64,000 nucleotides of DNA from Chrysomallon squamiferum (taxonomy: Eukaryota; Mollusca; Gastropoda; Neomphalida; Peltospiridae): the NCBI GenBank assembly GCA_012295275.1, contig CM022665.1, positions 34,218,022 to 34,282,021 of the forward strand. Direction: 5' to 3'. The notes below the pieces were generated by a model that saw nothing but the letters and a program-made list of their open reading frames with translations, was not told the DNA's origin and made no database searches. The translations under genes were made by a program, and so were the position numbers. The number at the start of each line of letters is the position of its first letter. The stretch's first letter is position 1. Shown here piece by piece: positions 37,401 to 51,100 of this stretch.

Positions 37401-40400
37401 ATCGACTTATACATAAGGTCGCCTTGTACACAAGTATATACGGTAGTTGTTGATTGCAATAACAATTTCAGTTTATGTGAAAATGTTCACTTCATTGTAT
37501 GCAAAGGATCTTTGATTAAATTTGTCTTAAAATAAAATAAGTTAATAAAATATATTTGTTTTGTTTACTTACCTTGCTGAACTTTCTGAATTATTATATG
37601 ATTTAAGCATTTTTGAGTATTAAAGTTTTGTTGTTATTGGTAGTGTTTGTACCAAAATTATTAATGATTAAACGTTATACAAGTACATGATATAAAATTT
37701 GTATTTATTATAAAGCAATTTTGGATAAACTCTACAGTATATTTTATTATTATTATTTTTTTATAATAAAATGTTCATTTATAAACTGAATTAATTTAAA
37801 TAATTTTAAAACTATTTTATATTTACTGTCCATTTTCAGCTAGTTTCCCTGCATCCAGTCTTAAATGCTGGTTGTAGAAAGCTGGCATACCAAATAGATT
37901 TGATTCAGTGGTGCCTGGAAAAAGCAAGGTAACAATAAAAAATGTTAAACAACACAGACGTTAATACCCCAGTGACTGTTTAGTTGAAATGTATCAGATC
38001 GTGTGGTTTTCGTGTGTCTCAAAGAGTAAACTTAAATGCCTTTCCCTCCTAATAGCAACTTCACCCCCAACTTTTTATATATTTATTTGTTCTTCAGAAA
38101 ATATTTGGCATACAACTACCCAATTTGTATCTATATATTGCAGTTTTTTCAGATGTTATTATTTTGTCCACTAAAACACAGTTATATAACATCTAATACT
38201 GTTTATGATTTAGAAAAATTCAATGTCTCTACACAAGTTTTAAGCTGAGATATTTGATTGGCAGATATTTTTTAAGTTTTTCGCATTATTGTAAATTATA
38301 ATTGAATGTCTTAGAAATCATTTAAAAAATATACAGAGTACCTAGAAGATTATTTTGTTGTTAAAAGAGTCTCTATGTCAGTCCAAATTTATTATTCTTA
38401 TTTTAATTGCAGACCACTATTAAGGTCCACTGTTTCTTCTCCTTTGAATGAACGAGCTACAAATTTACTTCATGGACTGGGCACACACTCTGTCTTGTTT
38501 GTTCTACACCAGTCTACATCTCTTGCTACACTGAATCCATCAGAGGTTGTTGATCTCCTGAAGAACTATGTAAGACAGATAGATGGTGAGATTACTTCAT
38601 TTGTAAATGTCCTGTACAGTGCTACTTTAACACCTCAAAAAAATTCAGTGGTGATTTAACAATTCCTGTTAACCATTTGAGTGTATTTGTCTTTGACATC
38701 TCTGGACCTGTAATAACATATTAAGTGATCTTCTTACACCAGATTTTTGGTGTATCATATCATGTTTTCATAACTATAGTACAATGCCAATTCAATTCTT
38801 TATCTTTACATGATAATACCATCTAAATAGTGAAGAGATTATGTTTCATTAATTTACAGCAATCACAGAAATGTATTTTAGAAATATTATTTATGTATAT
38901 AAAGGGCATCAGGTAAATTGTACCAGAATGTCCACAAATTTATGAAATCTGGATAATGTTCTTCAGTTAGATTTTTATTATTTGCTTATCATCCTTTACT
39001 TAAATTAAAAACCATTTAATTGAATTTTTCTTGTTAAAAAGTATATAATAAACTTGAATTTTTCTGATCATCATAATTTCAGGCAGTGAAAAAAAGAAAA
39101 AGAATGTCAGATTTATTATTGATGGCAGAGAAAAAGATGGAGGTGGAATCACAAAATCAGGTGATGAAAATCAACCAATCAGCAACGAACAGGAGAGGGA
39201 CATCGCAATATACCGAGGCTACTGCTGCATCAAGAACATCATGGATATCTTACAGTTTTGTTATGAATATTCAAATCTTGATCTTATGAATCCATTCTGT
39301 ATCAGACGTTCATTGCATTTTCGTAATTTTTCAAGACTCTTCAGCTCAGAATTATCTATAAGCAGCAGTGAGGGAGACGAAAGTTCTGGTCAAAACACAA
39401 CAACGATGTTCTCCCAGGAAAAAACTGACATCATCCATTGTCAGAGCAGTTTTGATAAACTTTTTCAAGAACATGTTACCATGAAACTGAAGTACACCAA
39501 AGATCATTTGAAGAAATTGCATCCTCTGAGATACAGAGTGGAGATAATGGAGAACCTCTTCTCTCTTCTGTTTGTGATGCACGAGGATATGCAGGACAGC
39601 TCCATCATTGCAGAATTAGACAGTGGAGAAGAGGGAGCACAGTCAGAAAGCAAGAGAAGCAGCCAGGACCCAATCTCTGAAGAGGACATCTCTCCAGTTA
39701 TCTGTGACAGCAGCTTCTTCATGTCTGGTTCAAGTTCACAGGATCAAAATCTGAGTGGTCCATTGAATACTAATTATGATGAGCCTTTTGAAGAGAGACC
39801 CCCAGTAAATCAGACCATGTATGTAAAACCAAACAGTATTTCATCAGATCAGGTGTTTCATGACAATTCTGATCTTGGACAGGAAGTGACTAATTTGACT
39901 AATAATTTAACCAAACAACCAAGGTTGGAAAAAAGTTCCAATAGTGCACCTACAGAGAAAAGTTTCATTTCTAAATTTGGCTTCCTTGCTAATGAGTATG
40001 TGGTTCGTGATGTGCTGGCCATGTTGAAAGATTCTTTAGTGGATCTTGCTGCAGCACGATACGAGTTAATGGGACAGAAAAATGAGATGCTTCAAAAAAC
40101 AAATGAGTCTGTCCTGCAGGTGGATGCAGCACTGGAAAAATCTCTAGGTCAGCTTGTCAAATCAAGTGTAACAGAAGAAACACTACAGACAAGACTTACA
40201 AGACTCACACAATATGTTCATGAAGCTCAGTGGAGGTTTCAGCTGGTGTCACATGATCAGTTGCCAAGACAACCAGGCACAGTGCTTGTGCAACCTGTAT
40301 TTGTGGTGAATGATGATATCACTAGTGTGTGCCTTTCAGATAGTTTCTATAGCAACAAGAAAATTTCAGTTAGTGATAAAAGTTCAGGTTTGATTATTTT

Positions 40401-42627
40401 TAAGTTTTTATTTTATTATTTTTCTGAAATCACAGATGGTTTTTTATTTGTTTTATTTCATTTTAATGCATTTGATCTTTAATTATTGAGAATTATTTTA
40501 TGTTAGATTAAAACTGTCATCAAATGAAATATTTAAAACATTTGAATGCTCTTTTCTCCAGATAATATCTAATATATTTATAATTACTTAAAAATAATTG
40601 TACTTACTTTTATAACTGTATCAGCTATTCATATGTCTATAATTATATATGTCATTAATCATTCAGATTAATTAAAATTTTATTAGATGAAGCTTTATCT
40701 AACAGTCTTACTCTGCATTTATTCATACTACTGTCAATACTCTGCCCTTTACAGTTTCAGATTGTGAATTTTTTTAAATAGAAATATGTACTTGAGACAG
40801 TATCAGTCCAGACTTGTAATTTTCTAAAAACAATTTTATAGTTCCAAAGAACAACAGAAACTCGTTAGGTCCTGACAGACTGAGTCCTGTAGCAGATGAT
40901 GGTGAAAAACCAAGACGATGTTCACAGACAAAAAGCCGCTCAGAATCACATTGTCTGTCACCATTCATTCATGACACAGGCATCATACCATTGATGTTGT
41001 CCTCACCAGACACTCTGCTTGTGATGAGTCTTACTAAAGAAAATTATGCTCAGGCCAGCCAAGTTATTAAAGTAAAAACATTTGGAAATTATTTTTTTTT
41101 TTAAATCATAACATTTTTGGTTTTTGCAAATGTAAATTACCAATGTTTTAATATTAATGTTTGTTTCTGCTCATGATAATAAAAATAAAAATAAATATTG
41201 TGTTGATTTATAGCTTACCTTATATTTTAGAAAATCAGTTTGAAATATTTCATCATTTATCTATTTGTAAAATAATTATAGGTTTAATTGCAATAGAGAA
41301 AATGCTAAATTTCATATTCTCATCATGAAAACTCTAATGTTGTATCCGAAACTTTAAAACCAATAATTAATTCGAATATATTTCAAATTATCTTTCAACT
41401 TCAGCTGTTCAAGCTTCAGAATCAAGTTGAAGCACTGGAAGTGGGGTTTTCAGAAGATTTCAAAAAAGCAGCTTCAAAACTGCAAAGTCATGGAAGGGAG
41501 TTAATTAGCAGACACACATTACCAGGACAGTTGAACATAAAAACACTTGGCAGGGTGGCAGCTGTTGGTGTTGCATCAGCATCTCTTTCTGATGTTACTG
41601 AGGATCTGCTTTCACATCCAGATATTCCTGAATTAGCTTTTCCAAAAGGTTTGGCATCTGCACCAGAACAAATCAGATCTCTCTTCAAGGAAGCTGGCAG
41701 TAGCAGTGCTATTCTGTTAGATCTTGTCTGCACATCATGTCGAACCTGGGATCTCTGTACTAAACTGTTTGACATCATGAAAATCAAAACAAAATCATCT
41801 TCAGGTTCTGAAAGTGGCCATGGCTTGGTTTCAGCACATCAAGAGAAAAAATCAAAAACAGATGCGAAAATTAAGGGATTTAAAGTGTTCAAACAGCAGA
41901 TGGAAAATCTCATATATTCAGGATTAGATGAAGATAATTTTCAGTCAACAGAGATTCAGGCTCCAGATTCATTTCCAAAGCATAGCCTGGAGTACCATCT
42001 GACCAAAGCCACTTGCTCTCTTACAGCAGATGAGAATATATCATTTTACCGTGCCTGGAAGGAGATGAAGGAGAACATGGAAAAAGTGATGGGTGCCTTT
42101 AAGAAGATTAATCAAACAGAAAAAACTGATAGTCAACATCTGTCACCACCATCACCCACTTCATCACCCAGATCTTCTTCTAACAACCAAAAACTGTCCA
42201 AGATGACACAAAATAAGAATTCACCTCTGATTCACACAGCTTTCAAACAGTTAATTAGTGTGTTGGAAAAACAGGTCCCTCCTGGTGGAATAATAAACCT
42301 ATTGAAAAAGTAAGATACAGCTTGTTATTGTACTACTGATAAATGACAGTTATGCAGTCAACTTAGAAACACTGAATTTAAATTTTAAAACTGAAACCAT
42401 CACTTATCACAAGTAATTTAGGAATCACTGTAAACATTTTTTCTGAAATGTAGTATGCCACTGATTAAACTGTTTTTAATCCTAATTGAATGCACATATA
42501 ATCCCAAGCAAACACTGAGGGAACACCAATAAAGTTTCTTTCACAATTTTTCTTAAAAGTGTATAATACCCGAGTCAGTTTAATATAACTGTATTTATTA
42601 TTACTTCAATGTTACTGTTGTTATTAT

Positions 42628-42658
<31 letters not shown>

Positions 42659-43990
42659 AGGTCAGCAATAGACATGCATGACAGGAACTATCTTCAGAGT
42701 TTGTATGATCATGTCAAATTGCTGGCATTCCTAGTAGCAGAGTCTGAATGCAAAAGTAAAGGTAGATATTATAATTATATGATAATATTTTGTAACATTT
42801 TCAAAAATAATATAATTTTATTGCCTTTCATGCAAATAACTTTTAAAAAGTTTATTTATTTATTTATTTCGATTTTATTTTTACTTCTTCTTATTTTTCT
42901 TTTGGTAATTATTATTGTTATTATTATTATTTCTTTTCTTTTTTTTTAAACAGAAACTATGGTTGTTCCTCAAAATTACTTCAAAATATTGGAAGAAGGA
43001 CCAATTGCCATTCTCGGTCATCTGATGTTTGTCAAGAAAATGATCCCAGTTAGGTAAATATAAATGATATTAAATGGTAAATCTAAGTACTACATGATTA
43101 TTTCTTTTAGTGTGCTTATCTTTTCAGTCAGAGCATGCAGAATTCAGTTAGTCTTTTATTATGTAATGTAACTTACATTATGAATTTTCAATTTAAGGAA
43201 AGTGCACATAAAAGATCCCTTAGTGTTAATCAGTAGTTGTTGCATTAACAGGTTTCTTTTTTCAAATCTTATCATTACAAATCCATCCATAATAATATAT
43301 TAATTTAATTTTTATTATTAATTATTTGTAAATATAACTTATTTTAAAAATCAATTATTTTAATAAATTAATATGAGTTTGCTACATAGCTCTTTCTTTT
43401 TTTCTAATTTTTTAAAATTTCAGACTGGAATCTATTGCTCAAACTCTGAGTCTGAACTTAATGCACATTATTGTTCACAGCTGCTGTCCTCGAATACCCA
43501 GCAAACATCTGCCTCCCATCCAATTACAGTCTGGTATGAAAAACAAAGTGATCTCAGATTATACTTCTTTTTAATAGTCAGAATGAAATATTTACAACAT
43601 ATTAAAGTATAAAAATCATTTGATACATAGTTACCACTGGATTATGTTAGTAACTAAATTAAGGAAATAAGTGATTATGTGAATGTGTTAAGAGAAATTG
43701 CAAAGAAAATAAAATTTGTATATTCTCACTGAAAATGTTTAGGAAAAGAAAGTGAAAGAGAGTATACCATCTATTTTTAATGTAATATTTTGAAGAAATA
43801 ATAAATAAAATAAATAGAATAATTAAAAGTATAATATTTTCATTATTTCCTTCACTTCTAATGTTTGTGATTGAAACATAACTTTCTGATATTCAAAAAT
43901 TCTTTTCTCATACATATTTTATTATTAATATCAAATTAAGTAGCTAATTTATATATTTTAAAATATTTTTTGTTTTTATATATATGCATA

Positions 43991-44059
<69 letters not shown>

Positions 44060-45138
44060 ATATATATCTATATATCTTTTCATTTTTCACAGAGTTTGAA
44101 TGGTTTGGAACCAAAATTATTTACAACTCAGGTCAGCAAACTACAAAGGGAAATAATGTGGAAATTTTAGTTCAAACTATCCTGATTCGTTTGTTGAAAT
44201 TTATGAAAGGTGATTTTTTTCTAATTATCTGGATATAACAGTAATTTTTCAGTCCTCTGTTTTGCTTATACTAAACACACACACACATGCACATATATAT
44301 ATACTTGTTTCTTCAAATATTTTGGAAGTACAAAAAAATCTGAACTTTATGAAAATGTTACTTCTTCTGATATTTCATGTTGATTTTATTATTTCTTTTA
44401 ATTATTTTTTAATTTTTATTGATTTTACTATATTTTTAAAAATCTAATGTATAATATAAATATATTTTTTATAATCAAACCAAAATTATTTCAAAGTTTA
44501 TTATCTAAATTTTCTCTGTAATGTATCATTAATGTTTTATATTACAGGTATTGCAGCTAAATCTAATGCCAGAGGAATTTTTGATATTACATGTGCCAAA
44601 TTTGCCATTGAACAATCTGAATATGCTGAAATTATCTCTTTGACAAGAGAGCTCCAAAATTCAGATCTCACATCACTGAAGTCAAGGGAAACAACATTGT
44701 GCTTTTTGGTGAATCTGCAGAACATCATGACTATACATCAAAATCTTAATATTGTTTGGTTGAAAAAACAATCCCAGGTTTGTAGAAATTAAAAACCACC
44801 AACTCCAGAATACATATTTTGTTTAGCAATTTCAGTATATAGTTTACTATCCTGGAATTTTAGTTATTATGATTTAAGTGATTTAAAATAAGCAATAGGC
44901 TTAAAACTATTTTTCTTTACTGTTTAATCCCTCTACTTAACTGCAATATGTATCCTAAATGAAAATAATCTTAAAAATATTGAATGATCAAAATTAATTT
45001 GATCCTCAACTATTTCATTTTCTAAAAATATTTGTCCTTTTACACCATCAAATATTATATTTTCAAGAAAATACAGGCTGATAAATTGTTACTAAATTAA
45101 ATTCAAAAGTCTACAAATGTGCCCTGATTCTGATTAAG

Positions 45139-45173
<35 letters not shown>

Positions 45174-48100
45174 TATTATTATTATTATTATTTCAGAATT
45201 TGTCAGAGTTGGAAAGCAGCAGAGTAAAAATAGTCAGAGAAGTTCAGGAACTGTGTCCTGTGTCAGGAATTGATAACATTGTTCAGCTCAAACAATTTGC
45301 TTACAGAGTGGGACAGCTAGGTGTTGTGAGGTAATTGTGTGTTTGTATGTGTGTGTGTGTCTCTGTGTGGGTGTGTGTGTTTGTGTGTGTGTGTGAGTCT
45401 GTGTATCTATTTACCTATATATATAATTATTTTGCTTGCACATGTGTGAGCATGTAGGTTTAGATATCTTTCTTATTCACATAAAACTATTTTGATCACA
45501 ATATTTTTTTTTTTTCCACATCTATTACATGCTAATACATTTGTCCATTGAGATTATTTAATTTAGTGTTGCATTATTAAGAATATTTACATATTGTTTG
45601 AACAAAATACGCTGAATTTATATTTTTAGTATATGATATATGTTGTTTTGTTGTTTTTTTCTAATTTTAATATGCGAGTATAAAATAAAGATTTTTGTTA
45701 GTGTATGTAGTTTTCTAATTGTTTGTATTTATAAATGTTTCATGGATTTCATTTATATATGATTTTACTTCAGTTTGTTTGATCTGAAGATTATTATTAA
45801 TCGTCATTGTTTACCAATGCCTTCTCGATGGAAGAATATTCTTCATGATTCTGATTCATGTAAGTTTACAGAAAACAGATTTTAAAATTTGATTATCATT
45901 CCAAAATCTTAAACTTGTTTATTAATGACCTTCCTGTCTTTTAATATTTTGATTCCATCTCCAAATGTTTTCTTTCAGTATAATGTAATCTTTTATATCT
46001 TTTAATATGTTATAATGCATCTAAAAGATTTATCTTGTCTGTTACAAGATATATATTTGTTAATTTTGTTGTACCTATAGATATATTATAAATTTACATA
46101 TAGTGATAGCTGGGTCTCAGATAATTAAATCAAGTACATATATTTTGGTTATTATTATTATTTTTTTTTTCTTCACACAGATGTGGACTGCAATGATTAC
46201 TGGAGTAAATGTTCATCATATTGTGAACCAAGACTTCTCTTTGCACTCACTGATGGAAGCTTATCTTCACCACCAGTACAGGTAAGATATGGGTTTGTGA
46301 GATATTTTTTAAAAATTTGTTATTATTCCTAAACATTGTGGTTCCATCATAAAACATGTTTTTTTGATTTTTTGTATTTATTCACAGATGTTATTCTTTT
46401 ATATTTATTCATTTGCATATTTATTTGTATTTAAATATTTGAAACTAGTCAGATTACGACCAGTAAGTGTTAAAGATACCAAATGATTAGTTCGTGTTGC
46501 CAGTTTTTCTTACGGATAAATTTCCATTTTGATATACACATATGTAAAGCACAACAGTATAAATATTTATTCTTTTAAAATAACAAATATAAAATTTAAT
46601 TTATATTGTTCTGTTTAAGGTTCTGACACCAGAGTTGCTTGATGTTCAGCTGCAAAAAGCAACAAAAAGTTTTCTTCAACACACAGTAGTAGTTGATCGA
46701 AAGGGTAAAAGGGTAAGAAAATACAAAAAAAAATATTTTCAGAATAATGTTTTTTGTTGTGTTTTTATACAAAGAGATATTAAAAATAACTTTATTCTTT
46801 TAACATTTGCATGCATAGAATTTGTATAAAAGGAATGCGACAAATGACTTGTAACAAAAAATTATTTAACAAATAAACATTGGCTTTCTACCTAAGCATA
46901 TTTATGAATTGTTGAATACAGTTCAGAATAATGTTTACAAAACTGGATACCTTTTATTTGACAACAACTATTAAAAACACAACATACATAATTGAGATGT
47001 GTTCTGAGTATATTATTGTTTTATCTAAATGGTGTTTATGGTTAACACTGTTACAGTTTATGATGTTTAGGGGAACCGGATTAAGGGAGATAGAATTATA
47101 TGATGTCACTGGGAGCATGTGTTAGTTTTTGTGATGAAATAAATTGTTTGGAAACTAAAATGAACTTTATGTTTTAATGTTAAAACATAACAGTTGGTGA
47201 CGAGGATGGGATAACACTGGTTGAACTGTTTCCTGAAAATAACTATTTATAAAATATGGCTACCTACAGTAGATCTAGAAAGAGTTTGATCTAGAAAGTT
47301 CCAATTAGGATGAATACATTGAATGTTTGGAACAGTAACTGTTGGTAAATGATGTAGACGATACCAAAAAGAAACATTCCATTTTGTTGTCCGTATGTGG
47401 TGCCAAGACTTACAGGTTGATTCGAAATCTGACTTCGTCTGAGAAACCGGCAAGTAAGACTTATGAACAATTGAAAACCTTGATAGGAAATCATCTCAAA
47501 CCAAAGCCTTTGGTGATTGCGGAACGGTTCAAATTCTATCAACAGAAACAAGAGCCCGGAGAGACTATAAGTGACTTTTTGGCTGAATTAAGAAAATTGA
47601 CAGAACATTGTGAATTTGGTGCATTTTTGACTGAAGCATTAAGAGACATTTTGGTCTGTGGTCTGTCTGAAAAGTCTATACAGAAAAAACTTCTCTCTCA
47701 ACATGACTTATCACTGAGGAAAGCCTTGCAAATAGCTGTTAGTATGGAAATGGCAGCTAGAGAAACTGACATGCTGAAAATTGGAATGAAGTCAGAAACG
47801 GAAAAGTTCCACAAAGTTACTGTCATTGAATGCTTCCGGTGCGGTAAAACTAATCATCATCCTGATGCATGTTTTTACAAAAAGGCAAACTGTTATAAGT
47901 GTAATGAAACAGGACATTTGAGTAGAAAATGTCGAAATCAAAAGAACAAAAAATAGAGACAGGAAAGCAAACAGATGGAAAAAGGAAAAAAGAAATTTCC
48001 AAAGTTGAAAAAGAAAAATTCTAACCTTCATGTTGTGAATCAAGATTCTGATAGGGACCTTACAGAATCAGAAAGTGGCACCAGTGATTCGGAAAGTGAA

Positions 48101-51100
48101 AATGCTGAATCTGAAACAGGTTTAAAAATGCATGAGGTTCATGAATAATCTGGAAGTAACAAAACTGAATCAGAAGTTATAAAAGGTGTTCAAGAAAATA
48201 AAGAAGTTGCAATGGAAAGAAATGACAGTGATTTTGAACAGTCAATTTTCACAGTGAAATCTACAAAAGCAAAAGAAATTCAAATTTCATTGGAACTGAA
48301 TGGTGTGCCATTCAAAATGGAAGTAGATACAGGTGCTTCTGTATCGATAATTTCTAATAAGAGTTATCAGGAAAAATTGAAGAAAACAGTGCCATTGAAA
48401 TCAACATCGATTGTGTTGAAAACTTATACAGATGAAGTGGTGCCAGTCCTTGGGCAAATTGAGGTGATTGTTAAATATGGAAAGCAGAAAAAACTTTTGC
48501 CTTTAATTGTTGTGAAAGGAAATGGACCAACTTTGTTTGGACGGAATTGGTTCCAAAACATTCAGTTGGACTGGAACAGTATTAAGCTTATGAAAGCCTG
48601 TGGAAACCCCAAAGATTTGTTCAGTAGATATTCAATTTTTTCAAATGAATTGGGAACAGTAAAAGGCATAACAGCTCATCTGAAAGTTAAAGAGGATGCT
48701 ACCTTACGCTTTGAAGGAAAAGATAGCTGATGAACTACACAGACTTGAAGCAGAAGGAATTCTAGAAAAGGTAGATTTTTCTGAATGGGCTTCTCCTGTT
48801 GTACCTGTTTTAAAACCTGACAATACCATTCGCATTTGTGGCGATTACTAGGTTACCATAAATCCTGTGTTGGAAGTGCCTGAGTACCCTTTGCCCACTG
48901 CAGAAGACATTTTCAGCAAACTCAGTGGAGGACAAAAGTTCTCCAAATTGGATTTGTCACATGCATACCAGCAAGTGTTGCTTGATGAAGAGTCGAGGAA
49001 CTCTGTCACAATCAATACTCACCTTGGACTTTATCGCTATACAAGGTTGCCATTTGGAGTTGCTGCAGTGCCTGCTATTTTTCAGCTGACTATGGACAAA
49101 GTACTTCAAGGACTAAAAGGTGCAGGTTGCATTTTGGATGACATCATAGTCGCTGGAAAGGATGACACCGAACACTTGAAACATTTGTACAGCACTTTGA
49201 AACACCTAGAAAAATATGGAATTCAACTGAAAAGGTCCAAATGTGCATTAATGAAAGATGAAGTTGAGTACTTTGCATTTATTGTGAACAAAAATGGGAT
49301 TCAACCTTCTGAAAGAAAAGCTGAAGCTATTCTGTAAGTGCCTGAACCTAAGAACAAGAGTGAGTTGCAATCTTGGTTAGGTATTGTGAATTATTATCGC
49401 CAGTTTGTACCCAACATGTCAACAGTGGTGGCACCGCTAACAGCGTTGTTAACCAAAGATACAGAGTGGAAATGGAGTGATGATTGTCAGCAAGCATTTT
49501 CCAAAGTGGGAAAACTGTTAGTATCATCTAAAATTCTTGTCCACTATGACTCGATGAAACCAGTAATGTTGGCAGTAGATGCATCTGCGCATGGTCTTGG
49601 AGCGGTAATATCACATGGAAATGAAGGATCAGATAGGCCAATAGCATACGCTTCTAGAACTCTGCAGAACGCAAGTATTTCTAAATTGAGAAAGAAACAC
49701 TTGCAATAATTTTTGGAATACACAAGTTCCATCAGTACCTGTATGGTAGAAGATTTACTTTGTTCACAGATCATAAACCACAGACAATGATTCTTGGACC
49801 TAAAAAGAATATTCCTGTTCTGACAGGTTCTCGACTACAGCATTGGGCTATTCAGTTAGCTGCATATCAATTTGACATTAAGTACAGAAAAACTACCAAA
49901 AATGGAAATGCTGATGCATTGTCCCGACTACCACTTCTGCAAACTGAAGAAATATCTGAAAGTGTGTTTTGGCATGAAGACAAGCAAGCCATGAGAAATC
50001 AAGTCAATGGATTACCTATCACTGCAAGACATATTGCTAAAGCAACTGCAGTTGACAAAGTATTATCTCGGGTTGTACATTATAACATGTATGGATGGCC
50101 AGAAGAGTCTTCTATTTCACCGGAGCTGTTACATTATTTCAGAGTGAAAGATGAATTAACCGTGGAGGAACACGGTCTTCTCAGAGGAATGCGAGTGATT
50201 ATTCCTGATAAATATCAAACAGATATTCTGTATTCTCTTCATGAAAATTATCCGGGAATTGTGCGAATGAAATCTTTGGCTAGATTGCATGTGTGGTGGC
50301 CTCATATGGATATTGACATAGAACAGGAAGTTAGCAAGTGTAAGTGTTGCCAACTACAACAAACAGTCATGCCAAAAAGTACAGCTAATGCATGGATTTG
50401 GCCCACCAAACCATGGCAAAGAATACATGTTGATTTTGCTGGACCATTTATGAAAGAAATGTTCATGATTGTGGTGGATGCACATTCTAAATGGATGGAA
50501 GTTTTTCGAATGTCCAGTACCAGAGCAACGCATGCAGTAGAGACATTGAGAAATCTCTTTGCAAGTTATGGAATGCCAGAGCAGTTGATTTCTGATAATG
50601 GACCTCAGTTTGTTGCAGAGGAATTTGAAACATTTCTTAGGAAAAATGGAATGAAACACATCAAATCAGATTCATTCCATCCAAGTTCAAATGGTGAGGC
50701 AGAAAGAACTGTTCGTACATTCAAAACTGCAATGAAAACAGTTGAACATGAGTCACGAGCCATGAACCAGAAGATTTCATCATTCTTGTTTGCGTATCGT
50801 AACACTCCGCACTGTACTACAAAATGTACTCCATCAGAATTGTTTCTTGGCAGACGTGTTCGAACGAGATTGGATATTTTGCATCCAAGTTTGGAGAACT
50901 CTGTTAAAAAAAGAACTATTCCAAAAGCAAGTAAAACACGGGTGTTCAATGTTGGAGATTCAGTACAAGTGAAGAACTACAGAGGATCTGACAAGTGGTT
51001 GAGTGGAAAAGTATTGTGTCAGCTAGGGCCTGTTACCTACAGAGTGAAAGTTGGAGATTTTGTGTGTAAAAGACATGTGGATCAACTTCGTAAATGTGCG

